NCBI GenBank assembly: GCA_005239435.1
Contig: ML241305.1
Coordinates: 124,001-188,000, forward strand
Direction of reading: 5' to 3'
Origin: Halorussus salinisoli
Lineage (GTDB): Archaea > Halobacteriota > Halobacteria > Halobacteriales > Haladaptataceae
DNA length: 64,000 nucleotides
The notes below the pieces were generated by a model. That model saw only the letters and a program-made list of their open reading frames with translations. It did not search any database and was not told where the DNA came from. The translations under genes were made by a program, and so were the position numbers. Positions 25,002 through 33,871 of this stretch are shown here, one piece after another; position 1 is the stretch's first letter; every line of letters starts with the position of its first letter.

Positions 25002-25683
25002 CGGTCTCACCCCCCGCGGGTCCGTCCGAATCGTCGTCCTCGACGTTCGGACTTCCGGAGGACTCGTTGTGCTCGTCCTCCGACGGTCGAAGCGCGTCGG
25101 GTCTCTCTCCGCCGTCCGCGCGCCCGCTTCGCGACGGGGTGGGCACCTCCGGCACGGGGTCGCCGGGCTTGCGCTCCTCGTCGAAGATGACCAGCGCGTA
25201 GTCCTCCCACGTCCTGATGGGTTCGAGGACGGCCTGGTGGTTCCGACCGGTGATACCGTGAACGTACAGTATGTTGTTCTCGTCGTCGTAATCCATGGTG
25301 AGCGTTCCGGGGGTCAGCGTGATGGAGTTGGCAATCGTGGTGATGGCCGCGTCGGTCTCGACCCGGAGCGGGACGACCACCACGTCGGGTTCGATGGGCA
25401 TGCTGGGCGCGAGGACGCGGTAGGCCACGTCCACGTTCGCGGTCGCCAGTTCCTTGAGGAACACCCCGACGTAGAGTCCCGCGTAGGGGAGCGCCCGGAC
25501 GTTTCGCCCGAGTGCGGTTCGCTCGGTGTAGAACCGCCGGAAGGCGAACGCGATGGGCAGACCCAGAGCGAGTCCGATGAGGAACTCGCCGAGGATGGCG
25601 GCCGGGTCGAGCGCGACCCCGCGGACGAACAGCCAGAGAAGCGCCAGCAGGACGCCGACGACCGGCCACTTTCGAGGTCTCAC
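24991..25683 (-). CDS. mnhE: Mrp-type Na+/H+ antiporter subunit E with acidic tail
   Basis: A 230-residue protein. Residues 1-165 match MnhE: two or three N-terminal membrane helices (WPVVGVLLALLWLFV, AAILGEFLIGLALGL), then TITPGT-like ANSITLTPGTLTMDYD and YVHGI. Typical MnhE is about 160 residues; here a further tail of about 65 residues, rich in Asp, Glu, Ser and Gly, is probably disordered and cytoplasmic. Start is GTG at 25683, overlapping the mnhD stop (GTGA). Confidence 0.92.
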   Translation of the reverse strand: MRPRKWPVVGVLLALLWLFVRGVALDPAAILGEFLIGLALGLPIAFAFRRFYTERTALGRNVRALPYAGLYVGVFLKELATANVDVAYRVLAPSMPIEPDVVVVPLRVETDAAITTIANSITLTPGTLTMDYDDENNILYVHGITGRNHQAVLEPIRTWEDYALVIFDEERKPGDPVPEVPTPSRSGRADGGERPDALRPSEDEHNESSGSPNVEDDDSDGPAGGETDGE

Positions 25684-27296
25684 GCGTGACCACCTCCGCC
25701 GGAACTCCCGGCTCCACCGAGGACGGTATCGACGTACTCCTGCCGGTTCAGTGCGGCCTCGGCACCCGCCTCCGCAGCGCGGAACACCACGTCGAAGCCG
25801 ACGCCGAGGACCGCGATACCGACCGCGAGCGAGACCACGACCGCGACCAGCGTGAACCGGGTCTCACCGTGCTGGACGAGCAGGGTTGGTTCGCCCCAGA
25901 AGCCCCGGTTCCAGGCGCGAGAGAAGTACGCGATGGTCAGTATCGCGCCGAACAGCGCGACCGCCAGCGCGACGGTCGACCCCGCCCGGCCCGCCGCGTC
26001 GAAGACGAGCATCTTGCCGAAGAAGCCCGACAGCGGCGGGATGCCGATGAGCGCCAGCGCGCCGACGAAGAACCCGCCCGAGAGCCACGGCGCGGTCTCC
26101 GAGAGACCGCCGAGGTCCGGGAACTGCTCGCTGCCCACGGCGTCGTACACCGCGCCGCTGGCCATGAACAGCAGGCTCTTGGCGAAGCCGTGGTTCAGGG
26201 CGTAGACCAGCGCGGCCGCGATTCCGAGGACGCGAAGTTCCTCCGTCGTCGCAGTCGCCGCAATCGCCAGCGGCAGGACGATGAAGCCGACCTGTCCGAT
26301 GGACGAGTACGCGAGCAGGCCGTCGATGTCGTCGCGGCCGACCGCACCCAGTCCGCCGACGACGATGCTCGCCCCGGCCATCACGAACAGAATCGGCCCG
26401 TAGAACGCCAACAGCGGGCTTCCGTCGGCCGGGACCGAGAAGCCCGGAAGCGAGAGACCCGGGAGCGCGGCCGCGCCGAACACGGTGAAGTACACCCGGA
26501 TGATGGCGTAGATACCGACCTTCTTGACGACGCCCGCGAGCATCGCCGAGACCGGTGCCGGGGCCGCGCGGTAGGCCGCGGGCACCCAGAACTGGAACGG
26601 GACGAGTCCGGCCTTCAGCGCGAACACCGCGAACAGCAGGGCCGACAGACCGAGCACCGGCGCGATGGCGAAGTCGCCGTACGCGGCGGGGTCGGCCACG
26701 CGCCGCGAGAGGTCGGCCATGTTGAGCGTCCCGGTGGTCGAATAGAGGCCGCCGATGGCCAGCAGCATCACCGCGCTCCCGACCAGGTTCAGGACCACGT
26801 ACTGGAGCGCGGCGCGGGTGTGTTCCGGACCGCTGTAGAACACTACGAGGACGTAACTCGACATCAACATCACCTCGAACCAGACGAAGAGGTTGAAGAC
26901 GTCGCCCGTGAGGAACGACCCCGTGACTCCGACCAGCATGAAGTGGTAGAGGGGATGGTACGAGACGCGCTGGCCGAAGTTATCGACGTAGGCCGACGAG
27001 AACACCAGCGCGGCGAGCGCGATGACCGCCGAGAACGCGAGCATGAACGCCGACAGCGAGTCGGCGACCAGCGTGATGCCGAACGGGGCCTGCCAGCCCG
27101 AGAGCTGATAGCTGAACACCTCGCTCGCGCCGAGGGGGTCCACCTTCGAGACCAACCACGCGACGGCCACGAGGTAGCCGACGCCGCCGAGCAGGCTGAG
27201 CGTCACCTGCACCCGGTCGAACCGCCGAGTCAGCAAGGTGGCGATCGCCGTGACGAGCGCGACCAACAGCGGCGCGACGACGAACTGCTGACTCAT
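25680..27296 (-). CDS. mnhD: Mrp-type Na+/H+ antiporter subunit D
   Basis: A 538-residue polytopic protein homologous to the proton-pumping subunits (NuoL/M/N) of complex I. About 14 membrane helices. Recognisable blocks are WFEVMLMSSYVLVVFYSG with the conserved Glu of TM5, FALKAGLVPFQFWVPAAYRAAPAPVSAMLAG with the lysine of TM7, and ALNHGFAKSLLFM near residue 335. It is the fourth gene of the mnh operon, overlapping mnhC and mnhE by 4 nt each. Confidence 0.94.
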   Translation of the reverse strand: MSQQFVVAPLLVALVTAIATLLTRRFDRVQVTLSLLGGVGYLVAVAWLVSKVDPLGASEVFSYQLSGWQAPFGITLVADSLSAFMLAFSAVIALAALVFSSAYVDNFGQRVSYHPLYHFMLVGVTGSFLTGDVFNLFVWFEVMLMSSYVLVVFYSGPEHTRAALQYVVLNLVGSAVMLLAIGGLYSTTGTLNMADLSRRVADPAAYGDFAIAPVLGLSALLFAVFALKAGLVPFQFWVPAAYRAAPAPVSAMLAGVVKKVGIYAIIRVYFTVFGAAALPGLSLPGFSVPADGSPLLAFYGPILFVMAGASIVVGGLGAVGRDDIDGLLAYSSIGQVGFIVLPLAIAATATTEELRVLGIAAALVYALNHGFAKSLLFMASGAVYDAVGSEQFPDLGGLSETAPWLSGGFFVGALALIGIPPLSGFFGKMLVFDAAGRAGSTVALAVALFGAILTIAYFSRAWNRGFWGEPTLLVQHGETRFTLVAVVVSLAVGIAVLGVGFDVVFRAAEAGAEAALNRQEYVDTVLGGAGSSGGGGHA

Positions 27297-27640
27297 GCGC
27301 GATCACCCAGTTCGAGCAGGTCGATGGTTCCGTGTTCCTCGTACACCCGGTACGTGAGGACGAGCGCGAACGCGGTCGTCCCGAAGCCGATGACGATGGC
27401 GGTCAGCACGAGCGCCTGCACGAGGGGGTCGGTGACTGCTCCGTGACCGCCGCCGTGACCGCCGTGGCCGAGGATGGGAACGCCGCCGGAGAGACCGCCC
27501 ATCGTCACGAGGTAGACGTTCGCAGACTGGCTGATGATGGTGACGCCCCAGACGACTCGGACCACGTCCCGGCGCAGGAGCAGGAAGGTGCCGAGAGCGA
27601 AGAGCGTGCCGAGGACGGCGGCGAGGACGAACTGCGTCAT
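27293..27640 (-). CDS. mnhC: Mrp-type Na+/H+ antiporter subunit C
   Basis: A 115-residue protein homologous to NuoK, with three membrane helices (FVLAAVLGTLFALGTFLLL, VWGVTIISQSANVYLV, PLVQALVLTAIVIGFGTTAFA). A His/Gly-rich loop (GHGGHGGGHG) lies between helices 2 and 3. The ATG at 27640 overlaps the mnhB stop, and the gene is the third in the operon. Codons upstream in frame belong to the shadow of mnhB. Confidence 0.93.
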   Translation of the reverse strand: MTQFVLAAVLGTLFALGTFLLLRRDVVRVVWGVTIISQSANVYLVTMGGLSGGVPILGHGGHGGGHGAVTDPLVQALVLTAIVIGFGTTAFALVLTYRVYEEHGTIDLLELGDRA

Positions 27641-28101
27641 TCGGTTCCCACCACCGCGAGAATCGTGAGGAGCGCCCCGACCACGACGAAGTAGACGCCG
27701 AGGTCGAAGGCGAGCGCGCTTGCGACGTGGAGTTCCCCGTAAATCGGCAGGTGGTGGAGAATCCAGAAGTCCTGATAGAGGAAGTTCAAACCGAACAGGA
27801 TGGGCACCAGTCCCGCAACGACTGCTACCGCCAGACCCACCGCGAAGGCGAGTTGGTAGTTCTCCACGATGCCGTGCTGGAACGACTCCAGCAGGGGTTC
27901 GCGGTTCTGGTGGAGCAACTCCTCTTCGAGGTAGTCCAGCCCGTAGACGACGTAAATCAGGGCGAAGGCGGTCACGGTCAACACCCCGCCGATGAAGCCG
28001 CCGCCGGGGAGATTGTGACCCTGCAAGAGCAGGGCGAGGGCGGTCACGAGGATTATCGGTACCACTGTTCGAGTGACGGTTCGTGCGATGACTGTACTCA
28101 T
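27637..28101 (-). CDS. mnhB: Mrp-type Na+/H+ antiporter subunit B
   Basis: A 154-residue MnhB/MrpB protein with four membrane helices and the signature LLLQGHNLPGGGFIGGVLTV near residues 24-43. It overlaps mnhA (upstream) and mnhC (downstream) by 4 nt each. In the Mrp complex MrpB sits at the end of MrpA and helps form the ion pathway. Confidence 0.94.
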   Translation of the reverse strand: MSTVIARTVTRTVVPIILVTALALLLQGHNLPGGGFIGGVLTVTAFALIYVVYGLDYLEEELLHQNREPLLESFQHGIVENYQLAFAVGLAVAVVAGLVPILFGLNFLYQDFWILHHLPIYGELHVASALAFDLGVYFVVVGALLTILAVVGTE

Positions 28102-30470
28102 TGGGTCTCACCTCGTTCGCGCATTGCGACGAGCGTCAACACCGACAGGGCGGCCATGGCGACGACGGAAATCTCGCCCAGCGTGTCGAACGCCCGGAAG
28201 TCCACGAGGATGACGTTGACGACGTTGCCACCGCCACCCTGCGGAACCGCCTCCTCCAGGAAGTAATCGGCGATGCCCTGCTCGGGCGTGGCCGCGGTCG
28301 AGACCAGAACGGTCACGAACACGGTCGCGCCGACGACCAGCGACAGCGCACCGTCCCGCACCATCTTCGCCCGGCCCGCGTTCCCGTAGAACGCCGGGAG
28401 TTTGTCGAGGACCAACAGGAAGATGACCAGCAGGAGCGTCTCGACGACCAACTGCGTCAGCGCCAAGTCGGGCGCGTCCGCGAGGACGTAGAACACCGCG
28501 ACCATGAAGCCCAGAATCGAGAGGGTCAGCACGCCCGAGATGTGCGAGGGCGCGATGGACACCGCGACCGCGCCGACGATTGCGACTAGCAGGACGAGTA
28601 CGATGGGGAGCGTGACGGCGAAACTCGTGAACTCGGGAAGCGCGACGTTCGTGGCGGCGTAGCCCGCGAGCGCGAGCGCCGCGACCGAGGCCATCGCCCA
28701 CGTCGCGTAGGTCCGGAGGAGTCCGTTCTGGACCCGGGCCGCGGCGGTGTCGCTCCAGTCGTTCAGGCCGAAGACCGTCGAGTCGTAGTACCAGTTCGCG
28801 CGGAGTAGGTTCACGTCGGTCAGTCGATTCACGCCGCGGTGAAGCCGACCGTAGAACGGGTAGACCGCCGCGCCGACGACGAGCGTCACCGCACTCATCG
28901 CCACGGCCGGAGTGAGGTGGTCGGGGAAGTAGTAGCTGAAACCACCGTGGAGGTCGGCGTCCGGCAGGAGCGTGCTGGCCCAGACCTCGGTGACGAAGTG
29001 GTCGAAGGGTGCGAAGTGAATCCCGAAGGTACCGAGGACGCCGCCGATGCTGATGAGGCCCGCGACGACGCCGAGCAGGAGCGGCGGTACGAGCATCGTC
29101 TTCGGCGGGGAGTGGACCTTGTGGAGGCCCGTGGGCTTCTCGCCGAAGAACAGCATCAGGAATCGGATGGAGTAGAGGAAGGTGAAGATACTCCCGAACA
29201 CCGCGACTGCGGGGTAGAGCCACGCGAGGCCGCCCGCGTGCGCGGCGGCCTCCCACGCGGCCTCGAACAGGAGTTCCTTGGAGTAGAAACCGTTGAACGG
29301 CGGAACGCCCGCCATCCCGAGCGAGGCGACGGCCGCGATGGCCGCGGTGATGGGGAGGTCGTCTTTCAGGCCGCCCAGATTCGCTATCTTCCTTGTTCCA
29401 GCCTCGTGGGCGACGATTCCGGCCACGAGGAACAGCGCGGCCTTGAACGCCGCGTGGTTGATGATGTGGAAGGCCCCGGTCTCGCCGCCGAGTTCGGAGA
29501 CGAAGCCGAACCCGGCCACGATGAGACCGAGGTGGCTGGCGGTCGAGTACGCGAGCAGTTCCTTGATGTCGGTCGCGCCGACCGCCAGAATCGCGGCGAC
29601 GGTCATCGTCGTCAGGCCGAGGACGGCGAAGGCGAGTTGCCACTCGTCGCTGACCAGAATCGGTCGGAAGCGCCCGAGCAGGTAGACGCCCGCCTTCACC
29701 ATCGTCGCGGAGTGGAGGAACGCCGAGACCGGCGTCGGGGCCTCCATCGCGTTGGGAAGCCAGATGTGGAGCGGGACCTGCGCGGACTTGGCGGCCGCGC
29801 CGACTCCGACGAGACCGAGGACCGGAAGGAACAGCCCTTCCGCGCGGAGTTGTTCCTGCACCAGTTCGGGGTTCTCCAGCATGTAGACGATGCTGAACTC
29901 GCCCGTGACCGCGTGGAGCAGGAGGAAGCCGATTAGCATGAACAGGCCGCCCGAGACGGTGATGAGCATCGACTTCCGTGCGGCGTACTGCGAGCTCTTC
30001 TGTCGCTGGTAGTGACCGATGAGGACGAACGACGAGAGGCTGGTCAGTTCCCAGAAGACGAACAATGCGACGAGGTCGGCGGCGAAGGCGACGCCGAGCA
30101 TCGACCCCATAAACGCGAGCAACGCGGCGTAGTACTTCGGTTGGCCTGGTTCGCCGTGCATGTATCCGCCGGAGTACGTGAGGATGAGGACGCCGACGCC
30201 ACTGGCGAGAAAGCCGACGAGTAGCGAGAGGCCATCGACGTAGAAACTCAGTGATACCCCGAGCGAGCGAATCCACGGGAACGAGACCGCGCCGTGCGCG
30301 CCGTGTTGGCTGGCCACGAGTCCGAAGCAGGCCAGCGCCACCGCGGCCGCGTAATAAGCGGTGCGCTCGCCCAGTGCGCGGTAGACGAGTGGCACCAGTC
30401 CTGCGGCCACGAACGGCAGAAACACGACGGCGAGTACCGCCGACGCTGCCGGGTCCGGTGTCGGTTGCAC
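28098..30470 (-). CDS. mnhA: Mrp-type Na+/H+ antiporter subunit A
   Basis: A 790-residue fused subunit. Residues ~1-640 are NuoL-like with about 16 membrane helices (GKTPTxxG-type WELTSLSSFVLIGHY, SAKSAQVPLHIWLPNAMEAPTPVSAFLHSATMVKAG). The C-terminus adds the DUF4040/MbhE-like segments (LALTQLVVETLLLVIFLLVLDKLP and FRAFDTLGEISVVAMAALSVLTLV) typical of full-length MrpA. The first gene of mnhABCDEFG. I chose GTG at 30470: a TTAAGT box lies 25-30 nt upstream and the next 76 upstream codons do not look like MrpA. Confidence 0.93.
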   Translation of the reverse strand: MQPTPDPAASAVLAVVFLPFVAAGLVPLVYRALGERTAYYAAAVALACFGLVASQHGAHGAVSFPWIRSLGVSLSFYVDGLSLLVGFLASGVGVLILTYSGGYMHGEPGQPKYYAALLAFMGSMLGVAFAADLVALFVFWELTSLSSFVLIGHYQRQKSSQYAARKSMLITVSGGLFMLIGFLLLHAVTGEFSIVYMLENPELVQEQLRAEGLFLPVLGLVGVGAAAKSAQVPLHIWLPNAMEAPTPVSAFLHSATMVKAGVYLLGRFRPILVSDEWQLAFAVLGLTTMTVAAILAVGATDIKELLAYSTASHLGLIVAGFGFVSELGGETGAFHIINHAAFKAALFLVAGIVAHEAGTRKIANLGGLKDDLPITAAIAAVASLGMAGVPPFNGFYSKELLFEAAWEAAAHAGGLAWLYPAVAVFGSIFTFLYSIRFLMLFFGEKPTGLHKVHSPPKTMLVPPLLLGVVAGLISIGGVLGTFGIHFAPFDHFVTEVWASTLLPDADLHGGFSYYFPDHLTPAVAMSAVTLVVGAAVYPFYGRLHRGVNRLTDVNLLRANWYYDSTVFGLNDWSDTAAARVQNGLLRTYATWAMASVAALALAGYAATNVALPEFTSFAVTLPIVLVLLVAIVGAVAVSIAPSHISGVLTLSILGFMVAVFYVLADAPDLALTQLVVETLLLVIFLLVLDKLPAFYGNAGRAKMVRDGALSLVVGATVFVTVLVSTAATPEQGIADYFLEEAVPQGGGGNVVNVILVDFRAFDTLGEISVVAMAALSVLTLVAMRERGETQ

Positions 30471-30696
30471 GTCCGAGAGTGACTTCGGACCGGACTTAAC
30501 AGTTCTCAAATCGGGGTCGCGCTCGGACGGGAAGCGCACGGCGACCCGGGGTCTACGCGAATCGGGGCCGTCGGGTGCGCCCGCGTGCGAGACATACAAG
30601 CGTATTCGAGCGAGATGCGGTCGTGCGGCGTAGAGAATCCCACGCAGTAGCCGCGCAATTCCGTCAGTTTTTATTGTCGTGTCGAGTACCCCCAAC

Positions 30697-31263
30697 ATGG
30701 AGAAACTGAAGCAGTCCCTGCTCGACGCGCCAATTATCGAGAAAGACGGGTATCACTACTTCGTTCACCCCATCAGCGACGGGATTCCGATGCTGGAGCC
30801 GAGTCTGCTTCGGGAGATCGTCATCCAGATCATTCGGAAGGCCGAACTCGAGGACGTGGACAAAATCGTCACGCCCGCGGCGATGGGCATCCACATCTCG
30901 ACCGCGGTGTCGCTGATGACCGACATTCCGCTGGTGGTCATCCGCAAGCGCGAGTACGGACTGGACGGGGAGGTCGCGCTCTCTCAGCAGACCGGCTACT
31001 CCGAGAACGAGATGTACGTAAACAACGTCCGCGACGGCGACCGCGTGCTCCTGCTCGACGACGTACTCAGCACGGGCGGGACGATGAAGGCCATCACGGA
31101 GGCGCTCGAACACATCGGCGCGGACGTGGCGGACGTACTCGCGGTCATCAAGAAGGAAGGGCCGAACGAACTCGACGACACCGACTACGACGTGAAGACG
31201 CTCATCAACGTGGACGTGGTGGACGGCGAAGTCGTCATCACCGACGAACACGGCGACGGGTAG
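30697..31263 (+). CDS. hpt: Hypoxanthine/guanine phosphoribosyltransferase
   Basis: A 188-residue type I phosphoribosyltransferase with the PRPP-binding motif [14 protein letters not shown] near residues 117-130. Overall pattern ([31 protein letters not shown]) matches the haloarchaeal HGPRT family, which salvages purine bases to nucleotides. TTTTTATT at 30668-30675 lies about 25 nt before the ATG at 30697, indicating a leaderless transcript. It is divergent from mnhA. Some members of this family act as purine-sensing regulators, which sequence alone cannot exclude. Confidence 0.88.
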   Translation: MEKLKQSLLDAPIIEKDGYHYFVHPISDGIPMLEPSLLREIVIQIIRKAELEDVDKIVTPAAMGIHISTAVSLMTDIPLVVIRKREYGLDGEVALSQQTGYSENEMYVNNVRDGDRVLLLDDVLSTGGTMKAITEALEHIGADVADVLAVIKKEGPNELDDTDYDVKTLINVDVVDGEVVITDEHGDG

Positions 31264-31446
31264 GCCTCTTTCTAATCGGTGGCGATCTACGTTTTTCGTC
31301 GGCGTTTCGCGAGCGTGCGCCGGGGGCGCTCGCGCAGACTCGTCAACGACCGATTTGCGGCCCAGGGATGTGAATGCGTACCGTGTGCGTATGTGTATGA
31401 TTCTCCGAGAACGCTCATATCATTCGACTGCGAAGGTGTAAATACA
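31264..31446. other. Intergenic stretch after hpt
   Basis: No gene recognised. It contains a GC-rich palindromic run near 31310-31340 (GCGAGCGTGCGCCGGGGGCGCTCGC) that could be a terminator-like hairpin for hpt, and a lower-GC part from 31380 that may be promoter sequence (CATAT at 31416-31420) for the small frame at 31447. Confidence 0.35.
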
Positions 31447-31542
31447 ATGTACGTGGTTTCCCAATCACGGACGGGTCGAACCGCAGCGGACGTAAAGAAC
31501 GGTCGCGTCGAGCGGCGAACGACGCAGTTCGCGTTCCTCTAA
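31447..31542 (+). CDS. Possible 31-residue small protein
   Basis: A short frame MYVVSQSRTG...QFAFL, basic rather than acidic. A CATATC sequence lies about 29 nt before the ATG, the spacing expected for a leaderless archaeal gene, and the frame ends cleanly before the next gene. The shortness and lack of recognised family keep confidence low. Confidence 0.25.
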   Translation: MYVVSQSRTGRTAADVKNGRVERRTTQFAFL

Positions 31543-31612
31543 TCGCCACCGAGACGACTCTTTTCGAGTACAGTTCGAGCGCGAACCGCAACAGTGGGGA
31601 GCGCCATGCGAA

Positions 31613-31900
31613 TCAGTCGGACGATCGCGCCCGGACCTCCGACACTTCGTCGGAGAGCGTCGACGACATGGACGGCGAGCGCAACGCGGCGATACCCGCC
31701 CAGAGGACGCCGGTCAGGAACGACCCGGACGCCGAGAACGCCATCCCCATGCTGTAGAAACTCGCGCCGTAGACGACGCCGAGCGCGGCCGACGGGAGAC
31801 TCGTCCCGAGCGGTACCCGTGCCGTGTGGTCTTTCAACGTCGGTGCGAGGAAGAGTATCGAGAAGACGCTTCCCGCGAGGAAGACCAAATCTTGCCACAT
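31613..31900 (-). CDS. Small haloarchaeal membrane protein
   Basis: A 95-residue protein with three hydrophobic helices (MWQDLVFLAGSVFSILFLAP, AALGVVYGASFYSMGMAFS, FLTGVLWAGIAAL) and a short hydrophilic C-terminus. Proteins of this pattern (MWQDLVFLAGSV) are familiar from many haloarchaea but have no assigned function. The ATG at 31900 is preferred to an upstream frame start because it begins directly at the first helix. Confidence 0.75.
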   Translation of the reverse strand: MWQDLVFLAGSVFSILFLAPTLKDHTARVPLGTSLPSAALGVVYGASFYSMGMAFSASGSFLTGVLWAGIAALRSPSMSSTLSDEVSEVRARSSD

Positions 31901-32322
31901 CACGATACCACCATCGGTAGAGAGTACGCGTTCATCACTCCTTCGTAGGTGCGACACGGGCGTAACGCTGGCCCGTATACTTATTCGACCAGTCGGTGAC
32001 GGGGGGTTCGATAACTAGCGATGAGATGCGGTGCCGTGAATCGTGGTCGCTCGTTTCTGGTCGTCGACCGGGCGATGTTCGTCCTGAATCGTGAGTTCGA
32101 GCAATATTTCAATTCCTCTAAGATATGAGATTGTGCTTTAAATATCAATTTTAGTTACTTATATATGGTTATAGTGAGGGCATAGTGCGGAAGCGCACCA
32201 GCAATTCTACCGCGAGCGAAGGAGCAGAGCGACTGAGCGAGCGGACCAAGGAACCCTCGACGGAGGACCGAAGCGGCTTCTCCGCTTCGGCTCCGACGGA
32301 GGGGGTGACGCCGTGTTTTTGA
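31901..32322. other. Long AT-rich intergenic region
   Basis: About 420 bp without a convincing gene. 32105-32175 is very AT rich (TTAAATATCAATTTTAGTTACTTATATATGG). 32190-32310 has purine-rich GAGCGAAGGAG/GAGCGAC runs and a short inverted repeat around AAGCGGCTTCTCCGCTT, reminiscent of degraded copies of the intergenic elements seen elsewhere. Nothing else is recognised. Confidence 0.4.
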
Positions 32323-32380
32323 TCAACCTTTTACCAGCGGAGGGCCGCCGTAGGCGGCCCGGAGCGCAGTAAAAGGTTGA
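32323..32380. repeat. Nested perfect inverted repeat beside tRNA-Arg
   Basis: Outer arms TCAACCTTTTAC (32323-32334) and GTAAAAGGTTGA (32369-32380) are perfectly complementary over 12 bp. Inner arms GGGCCGCC (32342-32349) and GGCGGCCC (32353-32360) pair over 8 bp around a GTA loop. It ends one base before the tRNA-Arg 3' end, so it could be the terminator of the tatA-tRNA transcript or the footprint of a small mobile repeat. Confidence 0.7.
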
Positions 32381-32381
32381 C

Positions 32382-32453
32382 GGGCGTGACGGGATTCGAA
32401 CCCGCGGTCAGAAGGTTAGGAACCTCCTGCCCTATCCACTAGGCCACACGCCC
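32382..32453 (-). tRNA. tRNA-Arg (anticodon CCU)
   Basis: A 72-nt cloverleaf on the minus strand. The acceptor stem GGGCGTG pairs with CACGCCC, the anticodon stem GGAGG/CCTTC holds the loop TTCCTAA with anticodon CCT, and the T-arm is GCGGG TTCGAAT CCCGT. CCU reads the arginine codon AGG. CCA is not encoded. It follows tatA by 17 nt on the same strand and is probably processed from the same transcript. Confidence 0.97.
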
Positions 32454-32470
32454 CGAGCGAAAAAAGCGGA

Positions 32471-32758
32471 TTATTCGGTGTTCGTTTCTGTCTCGGTGTC
32501 CGTCGCCGTGTCGGTGTTGACGTCGGTCGAGGCGTCGTTGACGCTTCGACTCTCGGTGTTCGTGTCGGGATTCTGCATCTCCTGAAGTTCCTCTTCGACT
32601 TCCTGACGCCCTTTCTTGAATTCGCCCATCGCCTCACCGGTCGAGCGGGCGAGCTTTGGAATCTTGTTCGCGCCGAACAGCAGGACGGCGATCAGGAGAA
32701 TCACCATCATCTCCATCCCGCCCGGCACGGGTCCGAACAGTGGAATCATCTGTGCCAT
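32471..32758 (-). CDS. tatA: Twin-arginine translocase subunit TatA
   Basis: A 95-residue TatA/Hcf106 protein: a short N-terminal membrane helix (GGMEMMVILLIAVLLFG, residues 13-29), the hinge ANKIPKLARSTG, an amphipathic helix (EAMGEFKKGRQEVEEELQEM) and a Thr/Asp/Glu-rich tail. TatA oligomers form the pore of the Tat pathway, the main export route for folded proteins in haloarchaea; several Tat substrates are in this window. TatC is not in the window. tRNA-Arg follows 17 nt downstream. Confidence 0.93.
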   Translation of the reverse strand: MAQMIPLFGPVPGGMEMMVILLIAVLLFGANKIPKLARSTGEAMGEFKKGRQEVEEELQEMQNPDTNTESRSVNDASTDVNTDTATDTETETNTE

Positions 32759-32986
32759 CTCTAACCGAAGATAGCCGATTCTGGACTATAGGCTTTTTGC
32801 TAGTTCTCCGAGCGCGAGACGAGACCGAACACGTCCGGTCGAGCGTACGATACTGTCGGCGACAGTGCCGTTTTCGGGCAATACGGGCGTCGTCCGCGAC
32901 CGATTCGGGTCGCGACGGTCGGTTTCGCTGTCGGCGAGCGGGATTCGGAAATGTCTTTCCACCGGCTCCTGTAGTTGTACGCGTAC

Positions 32987-33463
32987 ATGGTAGAAGTCGG
33001 CGACGACGCACCTGATTTCACTGCACCGCTCGCAAACGGCGACGTAGAGGAGTTCACCCTCTCGGAGAACCTCGACGACGCGCCCGTCGTCCTCGCGTTC
33101 TTCCCCGGCGCGTTCACCGGAGTCTGCACGACGGAGATGGCGACGTTCGAGGAGGAACTCGACCAGTTCGAGGACGCCGACGCGACCGTCTACGGCGTCA
33201 GCGTTGACGCGCCGTTCTCGCTCAACGAGTTCCGCGACCAGGAGGACCTGAGCTTCGGCCTTATCAGCGACTCCAACAAGGAGATTATCGACGCCTACGA
33301 CGCGGAGATGGACTTCGCGGACATGGGCTACTACGGAGTCGCCAAGCGCTCCGTCTTCGTCGTGGACAGCGACGGCGAAGTCACCTACGAGTGGGTCAGC
33401 GACGACCCCGGCGTCGAACCCGACTACGAGGAAGTCCGCGAAGCGGCCGAAGCAGCCGAGTAA
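32987..33463 (+). CDS. Peroxiredoxin (AhpC/TSA-redoxin family)
   Basis: A 158-residue thioredoxin-fold peroxidase. The peroxidatic cysteine is Cys47 in PGAFTGVCTTEM, the usual PxxxTxxC context. No second conserved cysteine is visible, so it resembles a one-Cys/BCP-type enzyme whose reductant is unknown. Other family blocks are YGVSVDAPFSLNEF and AKRSVFVVDSDG. The ATG at 32987 gives the standard start MVEVGDDAPDF. It reduces peroxides in the cytoplasm. Confidence 0.92.
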   Translation: MVEVGDDAPDFTAPLANGDVEEFTLSENLDDAPVVLAFFPGAFTGVCTTEMATFEEELDQFEDADATVYGVSVDAPFSLNEFRDQEDLSFGLISDSNKEIIDAYDAEMDFADMGYYGVAKRSVFVVDSDGEVTYEWVSDDPGVEPDYEEVREAAEAAE

Positions 33464-33650
33464 CGCTACTACGAACAACGACTGCGTGACGTTGCTGGCG
33501 GTCCTCGGACTGGTCAGCACCGTTTTTTGGTTCCGTCGTTCCGGGTCCGCTCTCGGTTGCTGTTACCGAAGACGGGCTTTCGGTTACTGACGGTTCGGTC
33601 TCGGTCGCTCTCACGGAAGGTTCGTTCCAGTCGCTACGTTTGGAGACGGG
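33464..33650. other. Intergenic stretch after the peroxiredoxin gene
   Basis: No gene seen. The sequence repeats variants of TCGGTTACTG/TCGGTTGCTG and GACGG.TTTCGG in 33550-33610, forming weak hairpins that may serve as terminator or be low-complexity drift. Confidence 0.3.
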
Positions 33651-33800
33651 AAGCTAGCTACTGCTTGAACCGAGGAGGACAGCACCGCGACCGCCCGGCA
33701 CTGCACCACCGCAACTGCTTGGTACTGCAACTGGACCGCAACCGCGCCCCGTGCCTCCCCGCCTGCTCGCGCCTGTCGGCGCTCGCAGGCGCGTCCCGTG
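33651..33800 (-). repeat. Dispersed intergenic element, copy G (diverged)
   Basis: Read on the minus strand it ends in TTCAAGCAGTAGCTAGCTTCCC, matching copies B and C, preceded by GCGGTCGCGGTGCTGT and GCGGTTGCGG blocks and GCAGGCGGGGAGGC. At the opposite end GCGCCTG (minus strand) can pair with CAGGCGC, a shorter hairpin than in other copies. It sits between two convergent genes, the peroxiredoxin and the GT81-like gene. Confidence 0.6.
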
Positions 33801-33871
33801 GTCGGTGACGATTCGCGAAATCTCGTGGTCGGCGACGGTCCGCTCCGCGCCGAACCCGGCGACTGCGCCGA

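Noticed and set aside
25686..27446. Very long plus-strand frame opposite mnhD
   Set aside because: Antisense of the mnhD gene; composition is Arg/His/Glu-rich and without domains.
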